64,000 nt of DNA, taken from assembly GCF_002234675.1 (NCBI RefSeq), contig NC_019881.2, positions 20,585,494 to 20,649,493 on the forward strand, given 5' to 3'. Positions 38,501-47,795 of the stretch are shown here, piece by piece. Below the pieces are notes generated by a model. It did not search any database, had not been told where the DNA came from, and was given only the letters and a program-made list of their open reading frames with translations. Source of the DNA: Oryzias latipes. Lineage: Eukaryota > Chordata > Actinopteri > Beloniformes > Adrianichthyidae. The position numbers and the translations under genes are program-made. Positions within the stretch are counted from its first letter, which is position 1; each line of letters starts with the position of its first letter.

Positions 38501-41500
38501 GTTCTTGTTAGAAACGTCCGCTCTCCTCTCTTCTGCAGCACTTCTCCGAGCTCCTGGACGACCTTTCCCAGGATGCCTTGCTGGGTCAGCTCCTCAGCGA
38601 CCCCTTCCTGTCCGGGGTCAGGGGTGGAGTCGAAGCCATGGAGGGGGAAGACGGCGGCGAGCTGTCCCCCAGCTCCCCTCAGCCCCCCCACATCACCGCC
38701 GAGCACAGCTACTCGCTGTGCGGGGACAGCCGGCCTCAGTCGCCACTGTCGCACCTCACCGGGGAGCACGGCAGCGACGCCGGTGAGACTCCGCCTCCAG
38801 AGCTGGGATCAGGAACCTGCTGATGGCTACGCTTTATTTTGAAAGAAGCCCTTCTTTTTTTCTGGTTTACTGTCAAAACTGAAGCTTTTTCTGATCTTCC
38901 TTCTTAAAGTCACTTAAAAAACATAAAGAACGTTAATTATTTTTACATCAAAAATCGATCATCATCAGTGAAAACATTTTCTGATGTAAATTCTCAGCTA
39001 AATTAAAGGATAATATCAAAACCTTGAATCTTTACTTGGTAATTTATCGGAAAAATTCCCTAAAATTTGAAAATTATCTCACATATTTGACCACATTTAT
39101 CAGAAGAGAGTTAAAAAAACCATTAGCGATACTTTCTCACATTTTTAAGAATGACGTCGACGTTTTTCTGCTGCAGAATCGGATGGAGATCCGGCTGACT
39201 GGGCCATGGAGCAGGAGGAGGCCATCGAGAGCCTCCTGTGCGAGGCTCCCTCCCTGCTTCCCACCCTCTCCCTCTCTCTGGCCCCCGGCGAGGGCCCCCC
39301 GCCCCCCGAGGGCCCCGCGGCTTTACCTGCCGCGGCACCGCAGACGCCGGTCGGCACCAGCACCCAGAGCAAAGGCGTCAAGGTGGGACTTCAGGGAGAC
39401 GTGGAGACTCCCGGTGGAGAAGTTTCCTTCATAATTCCGTCTGTTTGCAGGTGAAGGAGGAGAACGTAATCCCTCAGATTAAACTGGAACCCCATGAAGT
39501 GGATCAGTTCCTCAATCTGTCACCCAAAGGTCTGTTTTCAGTCTCATTTTTCCGCATTTTGCTGCACAGTAGCATTTTTTGGAGCAACGAGGACCTCTGC
39601 TGGTCAAACCATGAACTAACCTTAAATTCTCTCTTTATTAATCTGAACCAAATTCAATAATTTTAATAAATTCTGTCACATTTCTGCACTTTTCAATCCT
39701 CCAATCGTTGCTTTTTTCAGGTCTGGAGTCCCTGCAAATGCCTCCCACCCCCCCCAGCTCCCACGGCAGCGACTCCGAGGGCAGCCAGAGTCCAATCCAC
39801 GCCCCGCCCGGCCTCTCCTGCCCCACCTCCCCCACCAGCCCCTCTCCGTGTCAGTCTGGCGTGAAGGCGTCCCCTCGTGCTGTTTCCTCCCTGTCCAACT
39901 CCCCGCTCCTCACGGCTCCCCATGTAAGGGCTCACCATGATGACACCGCCTCCGTGCTTTCTCAGAGAGGCTGGTTCACGGCGGCAGAATAAAATGCAGG
40001 AATAGAGAGAAGCCGATCTGTGCTTGAATTATAAAAAATAAAAAAAAACTCATCATCTGCACTTTTTACTCACATGTTGCTCGGAAACAGCAAATTATTT
40101 ATCCAGCATCAAACCGTTTCCTGCTTTCTCGCAGAAGCTGCAGGGATCAGGACCGCTTATCCTGACTGAGGAAGAGCGCCGCACGCTGGTGGCAGAAGGT
40201 TACCCAGTTCCAACCAAACTGCCGCTGACCAAAGCTGAGGAGAAGGCTCTGAAGAAGATCCGCAGAAAGATCAAGAACAAGGTAGAAGCCTCAATTTCCC
40301 TAAAAGATTTCATCTTTCTTACTGTGTCTGATTATTGTGCTGTTTATATGCAATTCAGTAGTGAGTCGTGCATCAATTATGTAATTTGAACGTGATACGT
40401 GCGCCGTATGCGCGATATGAAAGTTATACATCGGTGGTACATTCGTGAAAAAGTCTGTTAGGCATCATCGTCGTGAAATCCACAAATTTGTCCATGCATC
40501 TCACTAAAATCACCCACCATTGTGTAAGATTTACGTAATACTAAAAAATTATGTGAAATATTGACGAATGACGAACGCAAGAAACACTTTGGAATTACTT
40601 TGATCACGCATGGATCACGAAAGTCCGCAATTTTATACGTGGAAAAGGCGCAAAATGTACGTAGTGGCGGCGTGATACGACCTTCAGTCTACAACCAAAA
40701 CCAGTTTTGTTGACCTTTGACCCCAGAAAGAGCCCACCATATTGTAACCCCCCCCCACCCCCATCACTTCTACTTACTACAAAGTACAGCTCCTCACACT
40801 TACTACACTAAATGCATTAAGCGTTGGGTCACGCTGAATGAAACGATGACATACGACATGAGCATATTAGGAATATGAGCGTGGTTAACAAATAAAACCT
40901 CTCTTGCCGAGGAAATCCCAAAGTTTACTCTTGCAGATTCTTCCAAAAAGTACATTAAACTGTTCGTCACCTCCAGACAACCAAAAAATAAAATGGTTGC
41001 TATGGAGATAAACCAACAGAAAAAGCTGTCATTTTGAAAAATGTGTTTTTGAATACATTTTTCATGTGCAGCTCTAATCAGAGGGGCAAGGGCAGAAGGG
41101 GAATGGTGAGGGGCGTGCAGCGGCCAGTGAGGGCAGGCGGCACCTGCGCGTCTTAGAACTCCACCCGCAGCTCTAATTGTACTTATAGATGCTGTTTGAA
41201 TCCTGAATAATTCTGGATGAAAATCTGGTTCGGGTAAAAGTTTACCTCGGGTGCTTTCAGCGATAAAATGTATGTAAAGAAATGAAAGTTCTGATTTCAA
41301 TCTAATTTTAAAAGCCAATGTTTTACATTGTTTTCCTCTTTAAAATTTTTTTTTAACTGTCCCATAGATTTCAGCTCAGGAAAGTCGCCGGAAGAAAAAG
41401 GAGTACATGGATTCTCTTGAAAAAAAGTAAATCCACTTCTGTCTGTTATGATTCAAGTGAAAACAAAATGTTTAAAAAATAATGAGGAAAAATACATTTC

Positions 41501-44500
41501 TACTCAAAACTGGTGTTTTTTGTTTTATGTCATTTGCTTGTTTATTGTATTAAAAACTTTGAAAATTAGTCCAGAGAAGGATTATAAAAACATGAAAGTA
41601 GCAGATTAAAATGTGGTAAAAAGAAACAAAAACTTGGACTCTAATGTTAATAAAATAGTATTTCCAAAGAGAAAAAAAGGAGGAAAGATGCAGGACTTGT
41701 TATGTTAGAATGAAGGACTTGTTACGGATGAAAGGAAGGCGCTCATTCTGCAGTACCACTGTCTGACCACAGGGTGGAGACCTGCTCCAATGAAAACAGC
41801 GATCTGCGCCGGAAAGTGGAGACTCTGGAGAACACGAACAAGTAAGGAGGCACGCGGCGCATGCACGCGGCACAATCCTCCCCTCACACCAGTTCAGAGG
41901 GAGAAGGCCTGCTTTTTCTTCTGATTCTGAACAGTTTTTACATCAAAACAACAAGACTTCTGAAATCAAATGTTGTTCTCTTCTAGTTTTTTCTGAAATT
42001 TTAGGCTTGAAAGTAAAATCATTCAAGGGTCTGAATTCTGAGGCTGCATCTATTTAACAGAACAACAGCCGACTGTTGAATTTCTGCTGTTTTCTATTGA
42101 AAACAATCCGTAAAGCCAAAACTTTGGGGGATTAAAGCCGTCTTTTCTCATTTTTGTCTCCTCACACGTGTTACACCAAACCTGCCAAGTCCTCACAAAT
42201 TCTTAAGCTGTAAAATGACAAACCTCCAGCTCTGCTGCACTTCTTCTTTTGTGCCTAATTTTTTGTAAAAAAAAAAACAAATAATAAAAGGCTTCATCTT
42301 GTTCTCTGCATGGATGCATGCAGGAAAAGGATGAACATCCCAATGATAAAGTCCTAGAAAATGTTCTATTCCCTTCCCTCCGTTTTTCCACGGCGTCTCA
42401 TTTCTGAGCCTCTGCTTCTCTGCAGGACTCTGCTGCAGCAGCTGCAGTCTCTGCAGGCCATGGTGACAGGAAAACTCCCAAAGTCCTGCCGGGTGGCCGG
42501 GACCCAGACCTCCTCCTGCCTCATGGTACGTTTGGAAACATCAGCGGTCGTGGGCTTGATCCCTAATCCTGACCGCGCCCTTCCTCCGCCCTGCAGGTGG
42601 TGGTGCTGTGTTTTGCTCTGTTTCTGGGGAGTTTTTGTCCGAGCGGTCTGTCTCCGTGTTCAAGCATCACCGCAACAGGAGCCACCTCCAAACAGATGGC
42701 GGCCAAAGACTCCTTTACCGCCACAGGTGAGTCTTTTTCTCCTTCTGTTCCGAATCCCCAATGTGACCTTTTTGTTTGAAAATGTTTGTTAACTTTCATG
42801 ATATATTTATTTTTCAGTTTTTTGCACCATTTATATTTTTAAGGAAGAATTTTATATAAAACTTAGAAATTCAAAGTATACCCTTTAAGTAAATGCAAGT
42901 AGATGTAACTTATCACTGGGCCCGAGGGGGGCGTGGCTTGAGGGATTGTGACCTGATGGGTGCAATCGTAATTTTTTCAAATTAATTTTTTAACACTGGA
43001 CCCCCCCTCCCTGCAAACGCTTGTGGGTAGAGGAGCTTCAGTCTGCTGAAGAACAGAACTGCTGGTCTGATCTCTAACACGGCTCTTTATCCGGAACGCA
43101 GAGAACATGCCGTCCACCTTGGTGAAAGTGGCCTTCAGCTGGAGGATATCTTAGGAGGGGGGGTTGTTCTGGGAGTATGATGGTGAACAGTGGAGGGCCC
43201 TGAAAACTGAGCAGGTTCACTTATCCAACATCAAGTTTTTACTGGTTACCAAGTCTGTTCAAAACGTCCTGGAATCTGTGTGAATACCAGTCTAACACAT
43301 GGATGGATGGATGGATGGATGGATGGATGGATGGATGGATGCATGGATGGATGGATGGATGGATGGATGGATGGATGCATGGATGGATGGATGCATGGAT
43401 GGATGCATGGATGCATGGATGGATGGATGGATGGATGGATGGATGGATGGATGCATGGATGGATGGATGGATGGATGCATGGATGGATGGATGGATGGAT
43501 GGATGCATGGATGCATGGATGGATGGATGGATGCATGGATGGATGGATGGATGGATGGATGGATGGATGGATGGATGCATGGATGGATGGATGGATGGAT
43601 GGATGGATGGATGCATGGATGGATGGATGGATGGATGCATGGATGGATGCATGGATGGATGCATGGATGGATGGATGGATGCATGGATGGATGGATGCAT
43701 GGATGGATGGATGGATGGATGGATGCATGGATGGATGGATGGATGGATGCATGGATGGATGCATGGATGGATGGATGGATGGATGCATGGATGGATGCAT
43801 GGATGGATGCATGGATGGATGGATGGATGGATGGATGCATGGATGGATGGATGGATGGATGGATGGATGGATGGATGGATGCATGGATGGATGGATGGAT
43901 GGATGGATGGATGGATGGATGCATGGATGGATGCATGGATGGATGCATGGATGGATGGATGGATGGATGCATGGATGGATGCATGGATGGATGGATGGAT
44001 GGATGCATGGATGGATGCATGGATGGATGGATGGATGGATGGATGGATGCATGGATGGATGCATGGATGGATGCATGGATGGATGCATGGATGGATGGAT
44101 GGATGCATGGATGGATGCATGGATGGATGGATGGATGGATGCATGGATGGATGCATGGATGGATGGATGGATGCATGGATGGATGGATGGATGGATGGAT
44201 GGATGGATGCATGGATGGATGCATGGATGGATGCATGGATGGATGGATGGATGGATGCATGGATGGATGGATGGATGCATGGATGGATGGATGGATGCAT
44301 GGATGGATGGATGGATGGATGGATGGATGGATGGATGGATGGTTGATTTTAATGGTTGGTTGGATGGTTGGTGGATTCAACGGTTGTTTGGATGCTCTTC
44401 ATAAAGGCAGTCTAAAACTTGTGGATCTGTGTCGGGGGCCGAACGCCATCAGAATGACTCTGAGGTTTTTCGGCGCTCCGCCTCCAGCTGCGGCGTTTTG

Positions 44501-45130
44501 GATCCGATGACTCATGGTTTCCTGACGGAGAGCCGCGGAGGTCCATCAGAACACAATAGTAATCAGATTCCACCTCCAGCTCTGCAGCAGAGCCGACCTT
44601 TCTCCACGTTCTCATTACTGCCCACTCGCCGTGGCCTCCGAGGGCAGACAATCAAACTTTTTTCCGGCCCTTCCTGCCTCCCCCTCTCCCCCGAACAAAG
44701 GGGTTTAGCTCCTCCCCCTACGCCACGCTCTAACAGAAACCCTTTTTATGGTTTCAGTCAAGTCCAGGAGTCTCCTGTCCACTTTTGAGGAGGAGCAGCC
44801 TCAGCTGCTCGGCCTCGGCGGGGAATATCCAGAGCAGTGGGAGGACACGTCCGCTGTTGTCATGGCGGCCTGGCGGCGCTCAGAGCAACAAAAACTGGAG
44901 GTGGAGCCGGACGCGCACCTGCCTTTTAGGAACGTCAACGCCACGCAGACGCAGAAAAACCTGCTGCTGGACCTGCACAGGTGAGCTGTCTGAAACAAAG
45001 CGCTGCAGCCAATCAGCTCAGAGTTTAACTCCTCCCCCTCCCGTTTCCCGCCAGGTCGCTGGAGCAGAGGGCCAACGACAGCAGCCGCAAGGTGATCGAG
45101 CTGGAGCGCTCCGTCAACGAGACGTCCTGA
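17089..45130 (+). CDS. creb3l2: Cyclic AMP-responsive element-binding protein 3-like 2, ER membrane-tethered bZIP factor
   Basis: CREB3L2 (BBF2H7) resides in the ER membrane, is cut in the Golgi by S1P and S2P, and its released N-terminus activates secretory-pathway genes such as SEC23A. Twelve exons join in frame: 17089-17187, 38539-38782, 39177-39382, 39451-39529, 39721-39923, 40135-40281, 41368-41426, 41773-41841, 42426-42525, 42597-42726, 44758-44980 and 45055-45130 (TGA 45128-45130). They give 544 codons; human has 520. Visible features: acidic N-terminus [64 protein letters not shown], then the basic region [20 protein letters not shown] and RRKKKEY (about 313-340). A leucine zipper follows (about 345-390), then one membrane segment [13 protein letters not shown] (about 403-415). 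RSLL (449-452) fits the S1P RxxL site. The luminal tail has three N-glycosylation sequons (NAT, NDS, NET). [13 protein letters not shown] and the single luminal tail favour creb3l2 over creb3l1. Confidence 0.97.
18376..18396. repeat. (AC)n microsatellite
   Basis: A short perfect dinucleotide run of about 21 bp in creb3l2 intron 1, preceded by a GT-rich stretch at about 18328-18352. Confidence 0.9.
18750..19075 (+). repeat. Interspersed repeat family B, copy 1
   Basis: This shares an ordered set of words with five other places in the window: GAGCAGACGA.AAA, TTTGAAAAAGATCGTA, GCTGTAAGCTAGC, GGCGGGGTT-like and CCCGCCCACAA, GCAGAAACT.TGTCCTAGA and TTTTTGGATTTTGGCTAAAAA. It is an old dispersed element of at least 300-400 bp. 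Class unknown; no coding capacity seen. Confidence 0.75.
20286..20310 (+). promoter_or_regulatory. ZNF143/STAF-type site
   Basis: ACTACATCTCCCATGATGCA followed by TTGGG closely matches the known SBS motif (ACTACAnnTCCCAGnATGCA-type) bound by ZNF143. It lies in creb3l2 intron 1, just downstream of sequence that also looks repeat-derived. Binding is inferred from the motif alone. Confidence 0.45.
20640..20900 (-). repeat. Interspersed repeat family C, partial copy 1
   Basis: Read on the minus strand, this matches 62035-62180: a CGCCCTCG.CAAC.TGCGTTCAA block, a GGCCACTT block, and an ATTGGT(G/C)AA block in reverse. The copies are divergent. It appears to be one end of a non-autonomous element whose other end is the CACTTTGACATTTCACA segment at 29340 and 62365. 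Confidence 0.5.
21984..22399 (-). mobile_element. Family E non-autonomous DNA transposon, compact copy
   Basis: The 416-bp element has imperfect terminal inverted repeats, TAGGCCTGCACAAT at the left and ATCGTGCAGCCCTA at the right. The flanks GCTTTGGC and ACTTTGCC agree at six of eight positions, fitting a decayed 8-bp target duplication as in hAT elements. The interior holds GATAACGATAAATTTGC-like blocks and two CCAATC.GATGG words on this strand. No transposase is encoded. Confidence 0.75.
22850..23550 (+). repeat. Interspersed repeat family A, copy 2 (longest)
   Basis: This is the longest of three copies. It shares GGGGCCAGCAGGCTCCACCT, CTACTTTTATTGAGGC, GATTGGTCAGTTTATA and CCACTTCCTGTTTGGACC blocks with the copies at 830-1330 and 31210-31490. 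A minus-strand frame of 140 codons in it has no recognisable domain and is probably chance. Confidence 0.65.
24084..24098. repeat. Poly(C) tract, 15 nt
   Basis: An uninterrupted C run in creb3l2 intron 1. Confidence 0.9.
25436..25453. repeat. Poly(G) tract, 18 nt
   Basis: An uninterrupted G run in creb3l2 intron 1, a potential quadruplex-forming or polymorphic site. Confidence 0.9.
26567..26605. repeat. (TG)n followed by 24-nt poly(G)
   Basis: A GT dinucleotide run passes directly into 24 consecutive G bases (26582-26605). A C run follows at about 26631-26641, so the G and C runs could pair or form quadruplex-type structures. Confidence 0.9.
26785..27190 (+). mobile_element. Family E fragment interrupted by a SINE
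   Basis: 26800-26885 contains GGTCCATCCGATTGGACAAC and GGTCAAATGCATAAAGGGATT, the interior words of family E; 27118-27190 resumes E-like sequence (CTGCCAGATTGCTTTAGCAC). Between the two parts lies a tRNA-derived SINE on the other strand. Neither terminal repeat is preserved. Confidence 0.55.
26885..27110 (-). mobile_element. tRNA-derived SINE
   Basis: Read on the minus strand from 27110, the element starts GGCTACTTTGGTGCAGCAGT, with an A-box-like GCAGTAGAGCGG and a perfect B box GGTTCGAGTCC (27049-27059). This is a tRNA-like head. It continues AGTGTCCTTGGACAATAAAC and CGAACCCCAC, then a (A/T)-rich break at 26980-26993. It ends with the fish-SINE body GTGAATGTGTGGACGGG, TGTAAAGAACGTTGGG and AAAGGCGCTATAAG. 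The tail order matches tRNA SINEs common in teleosts. It is a retroposed repeat, not a functional tRNA. Confidence 0.8.
27240..27670 (+). repeat. Interspersed repeat family B, copy 2 (long)
   Basis: It contains GTGAATCAGGAGCAGA, GATCGTATTTGTGACGTAGC, TCTATTCTGATGGATCCA, GGGCTGTAAGCTAGCAGGAG, GAAGTGGAGGCGGGGTT and ACTATGTCCTAGAAAACGAC in the same order as the copy at 56685-57430. It is one of the two longest copies in the window. Confidence 0.75.
27889..27910. repeat. (AC)n microsatellite
   Basis: A perfect dinucleotide run of about 22 bp, followed by a short AT-alternating stretch. Confidence 0.9.
28549..28745. promoter_or_regulatory. Cluster of GATA motifs, candidate intronic enhancer
   Basis: Five GATA/TATC words lie within 195 bp: TTATC at 28550-28554, TTATC at 28577-28581, GATAA at 28604-28608, GATAAG at 28705-28710 and CTTATC at 28738-28743. 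The surrounding sequence is GC-richer and not shared with the repeat families of the window. An enhancer role is inference. Confidence 0.3.
29320..29560 (+). repeat. Interspersed repeat family C, copy 2
   Basis: CACTTTGACATTTCACA, CTTCCA(G/A)CTGTAGG, GGACATGCGCTAGTAAACAG-like, GAAGAAGAAGCCC and TTGTCCAGTGTGAA blocks match 62350-62480 in order and orientation, and match 55195-55300 in reverse. It directly abuts a family B copy. Confidence 0.7.
29570..29840 (+). repeat. Interspersed repeat family B, copy 3
   Basis: It shares GTGAATCAAGAGCAGACGA, TATTTGAAAAAGATCGTA, GGGGGCGGGGT, GTCCCGCCCACAA and GCAGAAACTATGCCCTA with the other B copies. The GCTGTAAGCTAGC segment is missing here. Confidence 0.7.
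31210..31490 (+). repeat. Interspersed repeat family A, copy 3
   Basis: AAAGGCCACACCCC, GTGGGGGCCAGCAGGCTCCA, CTACTTTTACTGAGGC and GATTGGTCCGTTTATACCTT match the copies at 830-1330 and 22850-23550. Confidence 0.7.
31720..32990 (+). pseudogene. L2/CR1-like LINE reverse transcriptase remnant, 5'-truncated and frameshifted
   Basis: This is the C-terminal half of a non-LTR retrotransposon polymerase. The first frame (31723-32183) shows [32 protein letters not shown] and the active-site box [12 protein letters not shown]. The reading then shifts frame near 32190-32210 and continues to 32774 with [13 protein letters not shown] in one frame, then [48 protein letters not shown] and [15 protein letters not shown] in another. 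The N-terminal endonuclease is absent. The 3' end reads CCGGGGATCAATAAA and then an (ATCTT)n-type tail at about 32968-32988, typical of this LINE group. It is a dead insertion in creb3l2 intron 1. Confidence 0.85.
33224..33307. repeat. Seven-copy 12-bp minisatellite
   Basis: Seven perfect tandem copies of CAGTCAGATCTT. In one frame this reads as a repeated Ser-Val-Arg-Ser unit, but no gene supports that frame. Confidence 0.97.
33500..33783 (+). mobile_element. 3' end of a second LINE
   Basis: The plus strand encodes [22 protein letters not shown] sequence, then [12 protein letters not shown], the terminal motif of L2-type LINE polymerases, although the frame is broken. It is followed by GGCGCCATATAAATAAAATT and an (ATT)n tail at 33764-33783. 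Only the last part of the element is present. Confidence 0.65.
33805..33975 (+). mobile_element. Possible third LINE 3' fragment
   Basis: GCTGTTGAACGCTTTGCCGC and the bases after it read [12 protein letters not shown]...KKLLKSLF, resembling the LINE C-terminal LWNSLP...LK..LF pattern. It sits right behind the previous fragment. The match is short, so this is tentative. Confidence 0.35.
34400..34905 (+). repeat. Interspersed repeat family D, copy 1
   Basis: It matches 60650-61125 in order: CACACTAAAGAACAC, GACTCGATCTCTGAG, CCGCCTTTCACTC, ATGACGTCA, AACATCCGAACTTT and GCAAAGAT, then GGAAGGGGC. It is about 450-500 bp, class unknown, with no coding frame. Confidence 0.7.
35274..35290. repeat. 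Poly(G) tract, 17 nt
   Basis: An uninterrupted G run inside the hAT element. Confidence 0.9.
35650..35996 (+). mobile_element. Solo LTR-like insertion nested in the hAT element
   Basis: The segment starts TGTTGC and ends GCTACA (TG...CA with near-inverted tips). In LTR order it has a CCAAT box (GACCAATGGGG, about 35780), a TATA-like AATATAAAG (about 35841) and a polyadenylation AATAAAG (about 35937). No internal retroelement genes and no second LTR are present, so it is best read as a solo LTR. The target duplication is not clean (flanks CATAT and TTATT), which leaves some doubt. Confidence 0.55.
37500..37775 (+). repeat. Interspersed repeat family B, copy 4
   Basis: It contains GGCTGTAAGCTAGCAAGAG, GGGCGGGGTTGCTC, GTCCCGCCCACAA, CTGCAGAAACTATGTCAGAG and AAAAGACCACTGGAAACGCT in the family order. 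Confidence 0.75.
40385..41065 (+). repeat. Family F repeat copy in creb3l2 intron 6
   Basis: Blocks TTGTTGACCTTTGACCCC (about 40707), GGAATATGAGCGTGGTTA, AAAGTTTACTCTTGC, AAAATGGTTGCTATGGAGAT (about 40988) and CATTTTGAAAAA match 13231-13280 and 14195-14370 in order. This copy lacks the 640-bp duplication and the satellite. It explains the unusual ACG-rich stretch of this intron. Confidence 0.65.
43299..44342. repeat. 1044-bp ATGG/ATGC tetranucleotide array
   Basis: The array fills most of creb3l2 intron 10. It reads as 261 consecutive 4-bp units, each ATGG or ATGC, with start and end in the same phase, so I see no net indel. ATGC units are always isolated, flanked by ATGG, and make ATGCAT palindromes. 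Because no stop can occur, several 340-400-codon frames are open on both strands (Met-Asp-Gly-Trp or His-Pro-Ser-Ile repeats); none is a gene. Confidence 0.97.
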
Positions 45131-46190
45131 GGGTCCCGGGCCCTGCCGAGCGCCGCCCGCTCCGCAGCACGCCCACGGGCCGAGGCCCGCTCCACCCGAT
45201 ACACTGGAACGGCAGAACCGGGAGGCGCCGGCTGCCTCTCGCTTCTGAGCTCAAGTTGCACTGATCGTTTCACGAGTCGGCCGCCAGCCTGAAAACGACA
45301 ATGTGGCGGATTTTCCAGACGAAAAGGAAAGGCTGCGATGGCGTCTGTATTTATGGAAACCTTTGATTTGTCGTTTAATATTCTCATTTCATTCCAGTTC
45401 GTTTTTTTGATACGGGCCTTTGTTTATATCCTGTGTTTTTATGTCATCTTCTTTTTTACGCCTCGTTTATCTTTGAATCCTCGGCTCCTTCTCGGCGTTC
45501 AGACGGAGGAAAGGTCATTTCACGTCGAACAAACACCGATGGATGTTCCCCCTCAACTGTTCTGTTCACGTTCCTTTCAAACTTTTATATTTAGTTGATT
45601 CTTTTTGTTCATTTTAGTTGTATTTATGTCAAAGAAAAAGCTTGTTTTTTGTCCTGAAAACTATTTATACATCAGCTGATAAATGATTTTTTTAGGGGAT
45701 TGAGCAGAGAAACTTCCAAAGTGATGCTTTCTTTTGTGGAAAGAATCTTCTAAACGGAAGTTAAAATTAAAATTTGTTTTTTTTCTTTTGTCAGCATTTA
45801 CTTAAAATATTTATCCCTTAAGAATAAAAAACAAAAGCATGTATTATTTTGTATTTATGGGATGTGCAGACTGTCGGATTGAGTTGAAATGTAAATCGCA
45901 GCGTCGGGTCGTCTTCAGGTACAGTTGCCAGGAAAATGCCGACAAAGGATTCGTTTGCTTTTGGCGCGGCTGCAGAGAACGTTCCAGATCTGTGGATTCC
46001 TCCGGAAAAGTTCCCTTCCTGGATCTCTAGAAAGAAAGAGTCCCGTTTTTGCAGCTCCTGCAGCAGCTTAGTCGCTTGTTACGAATCACGTTTGCTTTTT
46101 TTTTGCTTGTTGCTCTTGTGTAAAGCTGGGCTCACCTGACTTTTGTCTCCCCGCTTTTTATTACTAATAAAGTATTTTCCGTAGTAAAAG
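45131..46190 (+). other. creb3l2 3' untranslated region
   Basis: About 1.06 kb follows the TGA with no splice or coding signals, T-rich in its second half. It ends at the AATAAA described separately. The start is GC-rich, continuing the base composition of the last exon. Confidence 0.7.
46166..46171 (+). terminator. creb3l2 polyadenylation signal
   Basis: AATAAA, followed within 30 bp by a T/G-rich stretch, lies 1.04 kb after the creb3l2 stop codon. It is the first strong signal in that direction. Confidence 0.65.
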
Positions 46191-47551
46191 TACACCGTTT
46201 CTGCTGGTCTTTTACATCCGTGCATTCAGTTTCTGTCTGCTTATCTGTGATGGTGATGTTCAGCATTTAAAGGCAGCTGTATTTTATTATTTGAAAATAC
46301 TTTTTTTAAGAATGTCTAACTTATTTGTTTTAAAAGGATCATGTTTATTATTAGGATTAAAATTATGTCCTCTTAAAAAAATCTACGTCCAAAGAAATGA
46401 ATGTTGAAAAAAACGATATTTTTAAGAAAAAAAGAGTTGGGTCAGCAGTTCCAAATTTTGTGAAAAGAATTAAATAGTTTTTATGTCTAGGATGCTTTTG
46501 TGTGAGATTGAATGATGTAACTCTTTTACTAGTTTTATTTAATCTTAAGGTTAAAGATAAAAATGACTAATTCATTTTATTCTAAAAGATGAAAAACTTT
46601 GACCTTAAATAATCCCCAATTATCTTAAAATTTGGCTAGTTTAGCAGGAAAAGGTGTAAAATCACAATCCAACAGGTTTCATGACTCCGCCCATTTCATG
46701 ATGTTGCCATGGCAGCAGTGTTTGGCTCTTTACAGATGACAAAATATTACTTTTACACAGAGACACAAAAATTGGTGTAAATGTTTATAACATCCAGACT
46801 TAAGAAAATCCATATTGAGGACATGAGCTCTGACTTTGATGGAGGGCGCCACCTAGAGCCTAGTTGTGCAATGACAAAAAGGCTTTTTTCTTCCTTTGTT
46901 GGCAACCATTTTTTATAAAAACTTTTAAATTTTATTTGGTCAAATTAATGTTAATACCAATTCTAAATAAAATATAAAAATACAAACATTTCCAGCGCAT
47001 ACATGTGATCCACTCATTTTAGAAATTCATCTTTAAGGTTGTCATCTGTAACTGTGGGAGCATGAAAGGCCATTAACTCTGGTTGCTAAGGAAATTTTAC
47101 TTAAAGATATATCCGCGAAAATCACAGCACACGTTAAGCACCATGAAACATTAAATAAACTCTATGGTTGCTATGGTGCTGTTGCTCATTTGAAGGCAGT
47201 AAGTCTGTCTCTGTAGCTACTATGGAAACTATAAACTAAGTGGAGTTTATTATTTGTTCTGGGACACTTTACAGTGATGTCCTTTTAAAAGTTTTGAAAA
47301 TATCATCATACTTTTAGAAAAAAGAGCCTGTTTTTCTGAACCACCTGATTGAAATTGGGGCATTTAAGACACGCAACATCAGCTATTATTTGTTAACTTC
47401 AAAGTATTTTTTCCCACAAATTTCAATTGGATTAGAGCTTAACTCTATTAGGCAGAGAAGAGTTTTGTGGTAGACAGGCCGGCTAAAAGAGGAGCGTTTG
47501 TGTTCCTCCTCCTCCTCCTCCTCCTCACGAGGAAGAATGAACCTAAAATAG

Positions 47552-47795
47552 ATGGAGAATGGCTCTGACAGTCTGAAGACCCAACAGTCCCAACAGCTTC
47601 AGAACAAAACCGCAGCGGCAAACGGCAAACCCGGAGCTGACGAGAAGGAAAGAGTCACCCGAACAGAGAATTCTGAAAAAAGACCTCCTCTTTCTGCAGG
47701 AGTGTATTCAAGTCCTCCAGATCTCATCCGAGATCAAAGAAAACATTGCTGACTATCCAGGTGGAAAAGGTTGATGTTTTTCTGCAGAACATCTG
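47552..47795 (+). other. Unassigned possible coding or transcribed segment
   Basis: A frame opening at ATG 47552 runs 66 codons (MENGSDSLKTQQSQQLQNKT...) to a TGA at 47750-47752. The next frame is also open through this stretch and continues to about 47772 with a protein-like end (LQECIQVLQISSEIKENIAD). A good acceptor-like CCTCTTTCTGCAG lies at about 47687-47699. I recognise no family. It may be a lineage-specific exon, a decayed gene or chance. Confidence 0.2.

Larger units (their letters stand above)
17188..38538 (+). other. creb3l2 intron 1 (21.4 kb)
   Basis: It starts with GTGAGT directly after the first coding exon and ends with a pyrimidine tract and CAG at 38536-38538. It is filled with transposon remnants listed separately: LINE pieces at 31.7-34.0 kb, a hAT element at 35-36 kb, a SINE near 27 kb and repeat families A to E. 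I found no other protein-coding exon. Stretches at 23.6-26.7 kb and 28.5-28.8 kb are the least repetitive and could hold enhancers. Confidence 0.8.

Noticed and set aside
40803..41318. 171-codon minus-strand frame in creb3l2 intron 6
   Set aside because: Overlaps a family F repeat copy and has no protein-like motif.
43239..44510. Five open frames of 344-403 codons on both strands
   Set aside because: They are forced by the stop-free ATGG/ATGC array; no splice context, promoter or family supports them.
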